Positions 43,399-52,279 of a stretch of DNA of 64,000 nucleotides are shown here, in pieces. Source of the stretch: Bacillus sp. MYb209 (GTDB lineage Bacteria > Bacillota > Bacilli > Bacillales > Bacillaceae_G); assembly GCF_002975175.1 (NCBI RefSeq), contig NZ_PCNZ01000005.1:124001-188000 (forward strand), written 5' to 3'. The notes below the pieces were generated by a model. It worked only from the letters and a program-made list of their open reading frames with translations, was not told the origin of the DNA and did no database searches. Made by a program: the position numbers and the translations under genes. Each line of letters opens with the position of its first letter. Position 1 is the stretch's first letter.

Positions 43399-43980
43399 AT
43401 GTTATTACAAGAAATTCTATCGTTCAATGAACAATTTGTAGAAAATAAGGAATACGCTCCTCGTGAAGCGACAAAAATGCCTAAAAAACGTATGGTTGTT
43501 GTTTCTTGCATGGATGCTCGTTTAATTGAGCTACTTCCAAAAGCTTTAGATATACACGATGGTGATGCAAAAGTTATCAGAAATGCAGGTGGTAAAATTG
43601 CTTCTCCTTTCGATAGCGTTATGCAAAGTGTTGTAGCATCAGTATATGATTTAAATGCAGATGAAATCTTCCTTATCGGACACCATAGATGTGGTGCGAG
43701 TCAAACTAATCCAAAAGGAACACTTCAAAAAATATTAGATCGTGGAGTAGCTTCACCAGAAATTTTATCAGCTATTGAATACGCTGGTGTTGACCTTGAA
43801 AAATGGTTATTTGGATTCGATGATGTCAACAATTCAACTCAAGCTAATGTTGATTTAGTAAGAAATCATCCGCTTATTCCAAAAGATGTTCCTGTACATG
43901 GTTTAGTTATTGATCCTCACACAGGTAAATTAGATTTAGTAGTTGATGGATATACAGCATTAAATAGTATGAAAAATTAA
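43399..43980 (+). CDS. Beta-carbonic anhydrase
   Basis: A 193-residue zinc enzyme interconverting CO2 and bicarbonate. The metal and catalytic residues are Cys37-Met-Asp39-Ala-Arg41 and His95-His-Arg-Cys98. This is the short bacterial beta class with Asp-Arg dyad. ATG follows AAAGGAGG. It is 31 bp upstream of cyanase, an association known from the E. coli cynTS operon, in which carbonic anhydrase supplies bicarbonate to cyanase. An Lrp-type gene is divergent. Confidence 0.93.
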   Translation: MLLQEILSFNEQFVENKEYAPREATKMPKKRMVVVSCMDARLIELLPKALDIHDGDAKVIRNAGGKIASPFDSVMQSVVASVYDLNADEIFLIGHHRCGASQTNPKGTLQKILDRGVASPEILSAIEYAGVDLEKWLFGFDDVNNSTQANVDLVRNHPLIPKDVPVHGLVIDPHTGKLDLVVDGYTALNSMKN

Positions 43981-44011
43981 TTATTACTTAAATGGAAGGA
44001 AGTTATTAGAT

Positions 44012-44461
44012 ATGAATAGACAAGAAGCTACGCAAAAAATTATGGAAGCAAAAATTAAAAAAAGTTTAACATGGGAAGAAATTTCAAAAGTAAGCGAAAA
44101 CTCTGAGACTTGGGTTGTAACAGCGTTATTAGGACAAGCTACAATGACACGTTCAGAAGCAGAAAAAATCGGTAAACTATTAGAATTAGATGAAGAAGTA
44201 GTTCAAGCATTAACAGTAGTTCCACTTAGAGGTCAAGTAATGCAAATGCCTCCTACTGACCCAATCTTATATCGATTATATGAAATGATGTTACAATACG
44301 CACCAACTCTTAGAGAATTAATCCTAGAAAAAGCTGGCGAAGGTGTAATGAGTGCAATTAACTTCAATCTAGGTGTGGACACACAAGAAGATCCAAAAGG
44401 TGGCGACCCTCGTATCGTGATTACACTTAACGGGAAATTCTTGCCATTCCGTACATGGTAA
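44012..44461 (+). CDS. cynS: Cyanate hydratase (cyanase)
   Basis: A 149-residue enzyme that converts cyanate and bicarbonate to ammonia and CO2 as a decamer. The N-terminal half is a helix-turn-helix-like domain, and the catalytic domain carries Arg88, Glu91 and Ser114, with the same spacing as Arg96, Glu99 and Ser122 of the E. coli enzyme. The C-terminus GDPRIVITLNGKFLPFRTW is complete. It follows the carbonic anhydrase in an operon and ends in a strong terminator. ATG follows AAGGAAG. Confidence 0.95.
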   Translation: MNRQEATQKIMEAKIKKSLTWEEISKVSENSETWVVTALLGQATMTRSEAEKIGKLLELDEEVVQALTVVPLRGQVMQMPPTDPILYRLYEMMLQYAPTLRELILEKAGEGVMSAINFNLGVDTQEDPKGGDPRIVITLNGKFLPFRTW

Positions 44462-44507
44462 TTAATTAAATATCCATCTATATAATTAAAATAATTTTAT
44501 AGACCTA

Positions 44508-44555
44508 AAAAATCCATCCTTTTTAATCTAACTGTATAAAAAGGATGGATTTTTA
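44508..44555 (+). terminator. Intrinsic terminator of cynS
   Basis: AAAATCCATCCTTTTT and AAAAAGGATGGATTTTT arms around a loop, then AC. Confidence 0.85.
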
Positions 44556-44588
44556 CTATGAGATTCTTTTTCGGCAAAGGAGAATAAT

Positions 44589-45869
44589 ATGAATAAAAAA
44601 TATTTTGAGACGGGCTTTAGTATTCTACAGTGGTTTGTGTTTTTATTAGCAAATGCAATTGCATTGCCTATCATTATCGGTGGCATATTCCATTTATCAA
44701 TAGAAGATATCTCAACATTAATGCAACGAACTTTTTTAGTCGTGGGAGTAAGCTCATTTATACAAGCATGGTTTGGGCATCGCTATCCCATTGCGGATGG
44801 TCCAGCCGGTTCATGGGTAAGTATATTTGTCATACTGGGACAAGTAGCTATGCATCAGGGACAAAGTGCAAAAGATGTATTACAACTTTTAGAAGGTGGA
44901 TTAATTATTGCGGGTATATTACTCTTCGTTCTTGGTATAACAGGGCTTGTTCATCGAATTCTACGTTTATTTACCCCTTTGGTTACAGGGACTTTTCTTT
45001 TAATCTTAGCTCTTCAGCTTAGTGGTGTGTTACTAAAAGGAATGATGGGATTACAAGGGTCTGCAACTCATCCTGATTATACAACAGCTACTATTGCACT
45101 CTTTGTTTTTGCCATGATTACCTTCTTATCAATTAAAGGGAAAGGATGGATGAAAAGTTACGCTGTGTTACTTGGCATTTCATGTGGTTGGCTTTTGTAT
45201 GCTTTATTAAGAAAATCATCTCATATGCCTTCACACACACCGTTAGTTAAGTTACCAGAGATATTTGCTTGGGGCACACCTAGATTCGATATTGGAATGA
45301 CTCTAACTGCAACTTTATTTACATTCCTTTTAGTTGCAAATACGATTGCTGCTATTTCGGCTGTAAAACAAGTGGCTCCGTTATCTAAAGAAAATGAAAA
45401 GCAAACACTGAACCGTGGCGTGTGGGCCGGAGGTATATCACATATTATCTCGTCGTTGTTCTCTACAATTGGAATTGTACCATTACCTGCATCAGCAGGA
45501 TTTATTCAACTAACAGGACAAAGAAAAGAGAAGTCATTCCTTATAGCAAGTCTCATATTAGCAGGAATTTCTTTTATTCCCTTAATTGTAAGCTTTATAT
45601 CCTTGCTACCAGGCCCTATTGCTAACGCTACACTTTTAGCAACATTTGTCCAGATGATAGGAATTTCATTTCAATCGATTTTACGTGAAGAATTAAATCA
45701 ACGCCGATTAACTATATTAGGAATTTCATTATTAATCAGTTTGGGAATAATGTTTCTTCCAGAAAGTGCATTTAGCGGAATTCCTTCTTCCTTACAATAT
45801 GTTTTAAGTAATGGATTACTCGTAGGTACTATGATTGTCATTCTACTGGAACAGTTTTGGAAAGAGTAA
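44589..45869 (+). CDS. NCS2-type uracil/xanthine permease family protein
   Basis: A 426-residue membrane protein with about 12 hydrophobic segments. Family features are QWFVFLLANAIALPIIIGGIF at the start, a central RYPIADGPAGSWVS with the GPAGSW block replacing the usual GGS, and a TLTATLFTFLLVANTIAAISAVKQ helix. Its substrate could be a nucleobase; the position behind carbonic anhydrase and cyanase also allows an anion such as cyanate, as the E. coli locus has a transporter (cynX) there, but a terminator separates it. ATG follows AAAGGAG. A decayed copy of its 3' end lies at 47219. Confidence 0.83.
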   Translation: MNKKYFETGFSILQWFVFLLANAIALPIIIGGIFHLSIEDISTLMQRTFLVVGVSSFIQAWFGHRYPIADGPAGSWVSIFVILGQVAMHQGQSAKDVLQLLEGGLIIAGILLFVLGITGLVHRILRLFTPLVTGTFLLILALQLSGVLLKGMMGLQGSATHPDYTTATIALFVFAMITFLSIKGKGWMKSYAVLLGISCGWLLYALLRKSSHMPSHTPLVKLPEIFAWGTPRFDIGMTLTATLFTFLLVANTIAAISAVKQVAPLSKENEKQTLNRGVWAGGISHIISSLFSTIGIVPLPASAGFIQLTGQRKEKSFLIASLILAGISFIPLIVSFISLLPGPIANATLLATFVQMIGISFQSILREELNQRRLTILGISLLISLGIMFLPESAFSGIPSSLQYVLSNGLLVGTMIVILLEQFWKE

Positions 45870-45895
45870 AGTATTTATACACTTAATTATAAAAA

Positions 45896-46059
45896 GGAGA
45901 ATTAAATGAATTTAATAGTGGATTAAAAAGATAATATTCATATTTCTCTTTTTGATTATTGTTACCATACCAATTTTTACTTTTTACACCATGAAACTAA
46001 ATACGTCAAAATCGTTTCATGACGTTATTACTTCCACATACTTGCACTTTATATAATAA
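45896..46059 (+). pseudogene. Remnant of a small membrane protein gene
   Basis: AAAAGGAG and an ATG are followed after seven codons by a stop; in another frame the sequence continues KKIIFIFLFLIIVTIPIFTFY, then TMKLNTSKSFHDVI and a stop. It looks like a frameshifted gene for a short protein with one membrane segment. A CATGAAAC/GTTTCATG inverted repeat lies inside. Confidence 0.3.
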
Positions 46060-46109
46060 CGGTACAGTACAAATAACATGCTGTATAAATAAGTGTGGAG
46101 GGATTTACT

Positions 46110-46667
46110 ATGAACGAAGCGTTACTATTAGTCGACATACAAAATGATTACTTTGAAGGCGGCAATATGGAATTACATCAGCCTGAAAAAGCCGTACAAA
46201 AAGCGAAGGAAGTATTGAAAGTGTTTCGCGAAAAACATAAAACAGTTATTCACGTACAACATATTGCGAACAATGAAGGGACTACTTTCTTCTTACCCGA
46301 GACAGTAGGGGCTCAAATTCATGATGACGTACAACCGATTGCTACTGAAAGAGTCATACAAAAACATCACCCTAACAGTTTTTTAAGAACAAATTTATTA
46401 CAAATATTAAAAGAAGAGAAAATAGACCAACTAGTCATTTGCGGTATGATGACTCATGTATGTATTGATGCAACAGTACGCGCTGCCAGTGATTTAGGAT
46501 TTCAATGTGTTGTAATTGAAGATGCTTGTACAACAAAAGATTTAGAATTCCAAGGAAACCTAATTCCAGCAGTACATGCTCATCAATCGTTCATGAGTGC
46601 ATTAGAGTTTGGTGATATTTACGCAAAAGTCATGTCAGCAAGCTGTTTTGCAAACAAAAACAAATAA
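46110..46667 (+). CDS. Isochorismatase-family cysteine hydrolase
   Basis: A 185-residue hydrolase with the catalytic triad Asp9 (in LVDIQNDYF), Lys85 (in VIQKHHPNSF) and Cys118 (in MMTHVCIDATVRAA), and the cis-peptide region. The family includes nicotinamidases, peroxyureidoacrylate hydrolases and isochorismatases. ATG at 46110 follows GGAGGG. It converges on a second Lrp-type gene. Given the neighbouring cyn-like genes it may act on a small amide, but the substrate is not determined. Confidence 0.9.
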   Translation: MNEALLLVDIQNDYFEGGNMELHQPEKAVQKAKEVLKVFREKHKTVIHVQHIANNEGTTFFLPETVGAQIHDDVQPIATERVIQKHHPNSFLRTNLLQILKEEKIDQLVICGMMTHVCIDATVRAASDLGFQCVVIEDACTTKDLEFQGNLIPAVHAHQSFMSALEFGDIYAKVMSASCFANKNK

Positions 46668-46686
46668 AGGATTACAGTTCCATATC

Positions 46687-46728
46687 AAAAAAAGAAAGGA
46701 TAAATCTCTTATTCTTTCTTTTTTTCAA
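46687..46728. terminator. Terminator between converging genes
   Basis: AAAAAAAGAAAGGATAA and TTATTCTTTCTTTTTTT arms around ATCTC, shared by both strands; the right arm overlaps the end of the Lrp gene. Confidence 0.7.
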
Positions 46729-47137
46729 TTGTCTTAATGACAGTATTTATACGATAATCACCATAATGTAAAACATCTGCAAGCGTCTCCTCTAATTGTT
46801 GGTGCGAAGATGTATGAAGAATCATGATATAACACCCATCGCCACTTATGCGGTACATTTCAGTAATTACGTCTGTTTTTTCAAAGAAACTTTGAATTTG
46901 ATTGTGATAATGTGGTGCATGCAAAAATAGCGTAACAAATGTCATAATAGATCCTTCCAGCTTAGCCCTATCTATGTCTATCGTATATTTTTGAATGACC
47001 CCTGCCTCTTCTAATTTATTAATTCGTTTCCTAACAGCCTGGCCAGTCAAATGTACTACTTCTCCAATTTCCTTCCAATTCATTCTAGCGTTTTCTTGTA
47101 GCAATTGTATAATCTTAAAATCTGTTGAATCAAACAT
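46709..47137 (-). CDS. Lrp/AsnC family regulator 2
   Basis: A 142-residue paralogue of the 42800 regulator: helix-turn-helix DSTDFKIIQLLQENARMNWKEIGEVVHLTGQAVRKRINKLEEAGVI and a RAM domain with RISGDGCYIMILH. ATG at 47137 has GGGGAT six bases upstream; an ATG two codons earlier falls in that site. It is convergent with the isochorismatase-family gene. The pair of related regulators flanks the carbonic anhydrase to hydrolase block, suggesting duplication of the regulator together with remodelling of the locus. Confidence 0.87.
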   Translation of the reverse strand: MFDSTDFKIIQLLQENARMNWKEIGEVVHLTGQAVRKRINKLEEAGVIQKYTIDIDRAKLEGSIMTFVTLFLHAPHYHNQIQSFFEKTDVITEMYRISGDGCYIMILHTSSHQQLEETLADVLHYGDYRINTVIKTIEKKKE

Positions 47138-47218
47138 GGCCATCCCCTTCCTATAGGAATCAAATTTTATAAGATTTTCATTTCCCCTACAGTATAGTTC
47201 AAAAATTTTGCAATATAA

Positions 47219-47335
47219 TCGATTAACTCTATTAGGAATTACATTATTGTTAACTACTTTCCTTCCTCCTTACAATGTATTTTTTGATTACTCGTAGGCA
47301 TCATGATTGTTATTCTACTGGAACCAAGTGTTTGA
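47219..47335 (+). pseudogene. Decayed fragment of an NCS2 permease 3' end
   Basis: The stretch (CGATTAACTCTATTAGGAATT, then CCTTCCTCCTTACAATGTA, GATTACTCGTAGGCATCATG, ATTGTTATTCTACTGGAAC) aligns by eye with the last 160 bp of the permease at 44589, with deletions and no open frame. It shows a past duplication of the permease next to the second Lrp gene. Confidence 0.75.
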
Positions 47336-47588
47336 AAGAACAATACAGCAAGCTAGCGATTGTTTTTTATAAATATGCAAATTTTTTAGGAATTAGTTTA
47401 TCTTTTTTTAATAATTTATTTAGAGGGAGTTTATACTCAGGTATTAACATAATAAACATAGCAACTAAGTTCATTGATTCAATTTGAGTCTTTTCATATG
47501 TGGCTTATAGCAAAAAGAAATATAGACGAACTGCTACTATAATCGCAAACCGTACTACTTAAAATCATAAAATGAGGAGACGATAAAA

Positions 47589-47738
47589 ATGAACAAAAAA
47601 ACAAAAGCACTATCATCCATACTGCCCAGATTTACATTAGCATTAACAGGGTGTGCTGGTACTAAAGCTGAAGAAAATCATAGTAAACAAAAAAAGCTGC
47701 TGCCTATAAAATACAGACAGCAACTTCAACTAGAGTAG
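47589..47738 (+). pseudogene. Short lipoprotein gene, probably frameshifted
   Basis: ATG follows GAGGAG. The frame reads a signal peptide with lipobox (KALSSILPRF, TLALTGC) and stops after 49 residues. In another frame the sequence continues KKAAAYKIQTATSTRVAV, so the original protein was probably longer. Either a decayed lipoprotein or a very short one. Confidence 0.45.
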
Positions 47739-47819
47739 CTGTTATGATCTATGTAAGCTACATTATATAATTTGATTTTCTATTAGTTTTTTGGCATACT
47801 CATTTTTTACATTTTGTAA

Positions 47820-48572
47820 CTAATAAACAGCGATTGGCCCATAAGGGCCATTGATAATTTCTATTTTTGTTTCAAAAATATCAGTCAAAATTTTTGGGTC
47901 CATAACCTCTTCTACTGTTCCAAAAGCAGCAATTTGTCCATCTTTCATAGCACAAATTTTATCAGAATATTTGGCTGCAAAATTTATGTCATGCATAACA
48001 GTCAGAATTGTTCTTCCAAATTCATTAGCCGCACGTCTCAAATGCTCCATCATTTGAACAGAACGAGCAACATCAAGGTTGTTCAGAGGCTCGTCCAAAA
48101 GTACATATTCAGTCTCTTGGCACAATACCATCGCTACATATGCCCTTTGTCTTTGACCACCAGAAAGCTCATCTAAATATCTATTCTCTAAATTAGTTAA
48201 ATCTAAAAAATCGATATATTTAGAAATAATAACTTCGTCCTCTTTAGTTAATCTTCCCTTTGAATAAGGAAAGCGCCCAAATCCAACTAGTTGTCTAATA
48301 GTAAGCCTAGTTACAAAATGATTTTCTTGTCGCAATATAGTCAAAATTTTTGCTAAGTCTTTTGATTTGGATTCAGAAACATCCATATTTGCTACCTGAA
48401 TTTGACCTTCATCCATATCTAAGAGTCGTCCAATCATCAAAAGTGTCGTGGACTTTCCAGCGCCATTTGGTCCAATTAAAGAAGTAAAGCCCGCTTTTGG
48501 TATTTCAATATCCAAAGGTCCTATTTTTACCTTATCAGTATAGAACTTTTTAACATTATCAATTTTTATCAT
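47820..48572 (-). CDS. fatE: Siderophore ABC transporter ATPase (FatE)
   Basis: A 250-residue ABC ATPase of the iron-siderophore group. Walker A is GPNGAGKST (residues 34-42), the signature is LSGGQRQRAYVAM, Walker B is YVLLDEPLNNLD, and the switch His is in TVMHDINFA. It powers the FatC/FatD permease. The start overlaps the preceding permease by four bases. From memory this cluster matches fatBCDE (petrobactin and dihydroxybenzoate-containing siderophores) of B. anthracis and yclNOPQ of B. subtilis. It is the last gene of the operon. Confidence 0.92.
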   Translation of the reverse strand: MIKIDNVKKFYTDKVKIGPLDIEIPKAGFTSLIGPNGAGKSTTLLMIGRLLDMDEGQIQVANMDVSESKSKDLAKILTILRQENHFVTRLTIRQLVGFGRFPYSKGRLTKEDEVIISKYIDFLDLTNLENRYLDELSGGQRQRAYVAMVLCQETEYVLLDEPLNNLDVARSVQMMEHLRRAANEFGRTILTVMHDINFAAKYSDKICAMKDGQIAAFGTVEEVMDPKILTDIFETKIEIINGPYGPIAVY

Positions 48573-49633
48573 AAAGCCCTCTTCCTTAAAACTATAGTTA
48601 AAAATATTATTCCACCAAATAATTCGATAATAACTGAAACTACACCTTGAGCATGGAATACATGATACATTAAAAAGTATGCACTCGTCATTATCAAAAA
48701 TCCTATAGCAAGAGCCATTGGAAAAATATATCTATGATCATAAGTTGACGCCGCCTGATAACTCAAAGTCGCTACTAAAAAGCCGTAGAAAGTAAGTGGT
48801 CCAATCAAAGCTGTTGAAATGGACATCAAAATAGCAACTAATACAAGCGTATAAATTACACTAGGTTGATATTTAACTCCAAAAGAAGTAGAAACATCCT
48901 TTCCTAGTGACAATATATTCAAATTCTTAGAATGAGCAAAAATTAATACTGCCACAATTATGACCATAGGAATTACAATAGGAAAATATGCAGAATCTGC
49001 ATGATTAACAGAACCAAATAATCTTGCTTGTAAAATATCAAATTCTGAAGGCGCAAGTAGTTTTCTCATGAAAGTTGACACAGAATTTAGCCCAGTACCA
49101 ATAATAATTCCAACTAAAAGCATAAGTTGTAAATTCCCGTATTTACCGGAAAGTAACCATCCATAAAGTATCAAACTCATGAAGACCATAACAACAACTT
49201 GAAATAAAAATGATCCAATTCCACTAAAATTTATCAATACACTAGCACCAAAGAAGAATATTGTACTCGTCTGAATTGCTGAATAAAGTGATTCGAAACC
49301 TAAAAGCGAAGGAGTAATAATCCTATTATTCGTAATAGAGTGGAAAGCAACGGTCGACAAGCTATGGCAAACTGCAGCAATAATCATTGCAACAATAGCT
49401 ACTATCCTTCTCTTAACAACTGGGATAAAAGAAGGTGAATCTATCGGAACTGGATTGTTATAAACTAAAAGTCCATATGAAGAAAGGAGGCCTAAAGCAA
49501 TCAATGTTATCAGTAAAATCCAATAACGTCTTTCTTCCTTCTTAGAACGAAAAGCACTAGCTGATCTACTTTCATTATGAAGGCTAGAATCGATTTCGAC
49601 ATTTTCTTTATTTCTATATTCTAATGTGATCAT
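48569..49633 (-). CDS. fatC: Siderophore ABC transporter permease (FatC)
   Basis: A 354-residue FecCD-family permease with about nine membrane segments after a hydrophilic N-terminus of some 30 residues that contains RSKKEERRYW. Family blocks are GLNSVSTFMRKLLAPSE and LGKDVSTSFGVKYQPSV (the ATPase-contacting loop) near residue 240. It forms the transmembrane pore with FatD. Start and end both overlap neighbouring genes by four bases (ATGA), so the operon is translationally coupled. Confidence 0.9.
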   Translation of the reverse strand: MITLEYRNKENVEIDSSLHNESRSASAFRSKKEERRYWILLITLIALGLLSSYGLLVYNNPVPIDSPSFIPVVKRRIVAIVAMIIAAVCHSLSTVAFHSITNNRIITPSLLGFESLYSAIQTSTIFFFGASVLINFSGIGSFLFQVVVMVFMSLILYGWLLSGKYGNLQLMLLVGIIIGTGLNSVSTFMRKLLAPSEFDILQARLFGSVNHADSAYFPIVIPMVIIVAVLIFAHSKNLNILSLGKDVSTSFGVKYQPSVIYTLVLVAILMSISTALIGPLTFYGFLVATLSYQAASTYDHRYIFPMALAIGFLIMTSAYFLMYHVFHAQGVVSVIIELFGGIIFLTIVLRKRAL

Positions 49634-50646
49634 CGCAGCCTCCTTGGTTTTCTTTGTCTCAATAAAATAGTAATAAACACGATTGCTCCCACTGTTGCAA
49701 GTATTAAAGAAACAGGTACTTCAAAAGGCTTTATAATTGTTCGAGAAATGATGTCACAGGCAGTTATTGTCCCCATTCCGATCACACATACCCAAGGTAA
49801 ATTACTCCTAAGATCATCACCTCTAAACATTGAAACAATATTTGGCACAATTAATCCCAAGAAAGGTAAGTTTCCAATAACAGCTGCAACAATTCCAACT
49901 GCAACAGAGATAAGAGCAGTCCCAAAAAGAACAATTCTATTGTAATTAACTCCAAGGCTTGTTGCGACATCTTCTCCTAGTCCAGCTAAAGTCAATCTAT
50001 TAGCATACATAAAAATAAGCAAAGTAATGATAACAATCAACCATAAATATTCATATCTTCCCACCTGAACGGTAGCAAATGAACCTACAAACCAAGTTTC
50101 AATACTTTGCGTCATTTGAAAAAGGAGCCCCATAAAAGTAGACACTGCAGAAATAACTGCTCCAAGCATCAATCCAATAATCGGGACAATTAAAGACGAA
50201 CGAAGTTTAACTCTTCTTAAAAATAGAAAGAAAATCATAGTTCCTATAAAAGAAAAAATGATTGCACCAGTCATTCTTTGAACTAAAGTCGGGGCAGGAA
50301 ATAATAAATATACAAAAAGCAAGCCTAAACCTGACCATTCAATAGTCCCCGTTGTAGTAGGTTCAACAAAGCGATTCTGTGTAATTAGTTGCATTACGAG
50401 CCCTGCCATCGCCATTGCAGCTCCAGTAAGCATTAATGCAACTGTTCTCGGAACACGAGTTATGAAAAACATCTCCATTCCGTCCTCTTGTCCACGTATA
50501 TCATAAACTCCAGTAAACAGTGATATAATCCCTAAAATTATAACAACTATAATCGCTATTATAAAAGGTTTTGTCCATAATTTATTGTGATTATAAAACT
50601 GGGGTTGAGAAATATTCTCAACCCTAGAAATTATATTTTTTGACAC
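49630..50646 (-). CDS. fatD: Siderophore ABC transporter permease (FatD)
   Basis: A 338-residue FecCD-family permease with about nine membrane segments. The helix RVPRTVALMLTGAAMAMAGLVMQLITQNRFVEPTTTG is diagnostic of iron-siderophore permeases, and LGEDVATSLGVNYNR is the loop that contacts the ATPase. Together with FatC it forms a heterodimeric pore. The gene begins 19 bp after the end of the binding-protein gene, and the end overlaps FatC. Confidence 0.9.
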   Translation of the reverse strand: MSKNIISRVENISQPQFYNHNKLWTKPFIIAIIVVIILGIISLFTGVYDIRGQEDGMEMFFITRVPRTVALMLTGAAMAMAGLVMQLITQNRFVEPTTTGTIEWSGLGLLFVYLLFPAPTLVQRMTGAIIFSFIGTMIFFLFLRRVKLRSSLIVPIIGLMLGAVISAVSTFMGLLFQMTQSIETWFVGSFATVQVGRYEYLWLIVIITLLIFMYANRLTLAGLGEDVATSLGVNYNRIVLFGTALISVAVGIVAAVIGNLPFLGLIVPNIVSMFRGDDLRSNLPWVCVIGMGTITACDIISRTIIKPFEVPVSLILATVGAIVFITILLRQRKPRRLR

Positions 50647-50665
50647 TGTTTCGTACTCCTTTACA

Positions 50666-51679
50666 CTACTTAGCTAAAGTTTTTGCAATATTTCCAAACA
50701 ACTCTATATAAGTCTGAATTGATTCATTTGTGTAAGTATCCTCTGGTGCATAAATAACCTGTTTTTTAGAAACAGCAGTTGTGTTTTGAAGAGCAGGTGA
50801 TTTAGAAATAACATCTTGAGCAGGAGATGAAGTAGCTGCATCAGATGTTGCAGCATCACGATCTAATACGAAAAGCCAATCAGGATTTGTTTGTGCAATA
50901 GCTTCAACAGAAACGTCATCACCTTTATGACCTGCAGTAGAATTGGAAACTTCTAGTGCTGGAACCCAACCGAAAATTTCATACATTGGCCCCCAAACAC
51001 GACCAGAATGAGGAGCAGCAAAACCAATATTCCCACCAGTAACGATAACACTCATAACCTTATCTTTTCCATTATAAGCAGATTTTGCATTTTCAATAGA
51101 TTTATCAAAATCAGCTACTAATTGTTTAGCTTCTTTATTTTTATCAAAGATTTTCCCTAAAGAAATCGTAGAATCTTTAAGTCCTTTTACTAAGTTTTCT
51201 CCAGGCTTAGTAGCTTTCTCAGAAACATCAACATTAAGATCAATAACAGCTGCATTTGGCACTAATTTTTTGATCTCTTCGTAATGGCCAGCAAATCTTT
51301 GACCAACGATTACAAGTTCAGGGTTTGCAGCTGCTATAATTTCAAGATTTGGTTCGCGGTGATTTCCAATATTTTTAACTGAATTATCCTTTACATATGC
51401 TGAATCTGCAGGCATTACATCCTTTGGAGCAGCCGCTAATTTAATTCCCCAATCAGCTAAAGTTTCAAAAGTTCTATTATCCAAAGCAACTACATTCTTT
51501 GGATTTACAGGGACTTTAACAGTTCCATGTGCATCAGTGATTTCAACCGTTTTTGGCTTATCACTACTATTACCTTTATTAGCCTTCGAAGTTTCTTTAC
51601 TTGAATCTGAGCAAGCTACTAACATTAAAGTGAAAATTGCTAGAATACTCACTAATTTTAAAAGCATAGATTTTCTCAT
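50666..51679 (-). CDS. fatB: Siderophore-binding lipoprotein (FatB)
   Basis: A 337-residue extracellular lipoprotein. The signal peptide ends in the lipobox LMLVAC, so residue 24 or nearby becomes the lipid-bound cysteine. The mature part is a class III periplasmic-binding fold (FhuD-like): VVALDNRTFETLADWGIKLAAAP, then NLEIIAAANPELVIVGQR, and WLFVLDRDAA. It captures ferri-siderophore, probably petrobactin or related catecholates, and feeds FatCDE. ATG at 51679 follows AGGAGT; a longer frame upstream has no site. A strong Fur box is 90 bp upstream. Confidence 0.93.
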   Translation of the reverse strand: MRKSMLLKLVSILAIFTLMLVACSDSSKETSKANKGNSSDKPKTVEITDAHGTVKVPVNPKNVVALDNRTFETLADWGIKLAAAPKDVMPADSAYVKDNSVKNIGNHREPNLEIIAAANPELVIVGQRFAGHYEEIKKLVPNAAVIDLNVDVSEKATKPGENLVKGLKDSTISLGKIFDKNKEAKQLVADFDKSIENAKSAYNGKDKVMSVIVTGGNIGFAAPHSGRVWGPMYEIFGWVPALEVSNSTAGHKGDDVSVEAIAQTNPDWLFVLDRDAATSDAATSSPAQDVISKSPALQNTTAVSKKQVIYAPEDTYTNESIQTYIELFGNIAKTLAK

Positions 51680-51769
51680 ACGTATACTCCTTATAATGTA
51701 ATTTATTTCGAAAATGATGACGTCCATAGATTGAATTAGATAGTAACTTGTATTCACCTAAATCGCTAT

Positions 51770-51784
51770 TGATAATCATTTTCA
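51770..51784. promoter_or_regulatory. Fur box of the fat operon
   Basis: TGATAATCATTTTCA matches the 7-1-7 Fur consensus at 13 of 14 positions, 90 bp before the fatB start codon. Iron-replete Fur would repress the operon. Confidence 0.8.
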
Positions 51785-52170
51785 TTTGAATATCCTGTTA
51801 ATTAGTATAGTCATTAATTCTGTGAAAATCTTGTGAATGATGTGAGTTAATAGAATTAAGCATAATTTGTATACCAAAAGTAATATGTGCCGTCAGGCGT
51901 GTTGATTAACCTTTATTTTACAGAGAATACATGAAAGAATGTTGATTTTCTTTTCAAGTAGGCACTTTCATTGGATACGGCCTCAACTAATGCGTGCTAG
52001 AGTCATCCCCTCCACACTAACCAATAGATGAGCACCTTATAAACTATGGTTTCTCCTACAAAATACGCCCATTAATAGCTAATATTTTCATAATTCATTG
52101 CCTGATAGAAATATTCTTTTTATAGTTTCCGTCTTTTAATATTTCTCAAAAACTATTTGATTATTAGATT
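51785..52170. other. Intergenic region between fat operon and response regulator
   Basis: The stretch holds the probable -10 of the fat operon on the minus strand (TATACT, revcomp at 51804-51809) and, near 51930-52050, a segment that gives short broken frames on the minus strand. No gene, repeat or RNA is recognised. Confidence 0.4.
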
Positions 52171-52225
52171 TAATAGAAAAAACGAGTAAAACTGAATGAA
52201 ACAGTTTTACTCGTTTTTTCTATTA
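52171..52225. terminator. Long perfect terminator hairpin
   Basis: A 24-bp perfect inverted repeat (arms 52171-52194 and 52202-52225, centre AATGAAA) with CGAGTAAAACTG and CAGTTTTACTCG as the core and A/T tails on both sides. It can terminate either strand; it follows the response regulator on the minus strand. Confidence 0.85.
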
Positions 52226-52279
52226 TGCTGGATATTGATTATTATGATAAACTGTACTTTACCTATTATCTTATTTTTA

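Noticed and set aside
51900-52060. Possible transposase remnant on the minus strand
   Set aside because: A few residues of broken frames look protein-like, but no transposase motif or terminal repeat could be confirmed.
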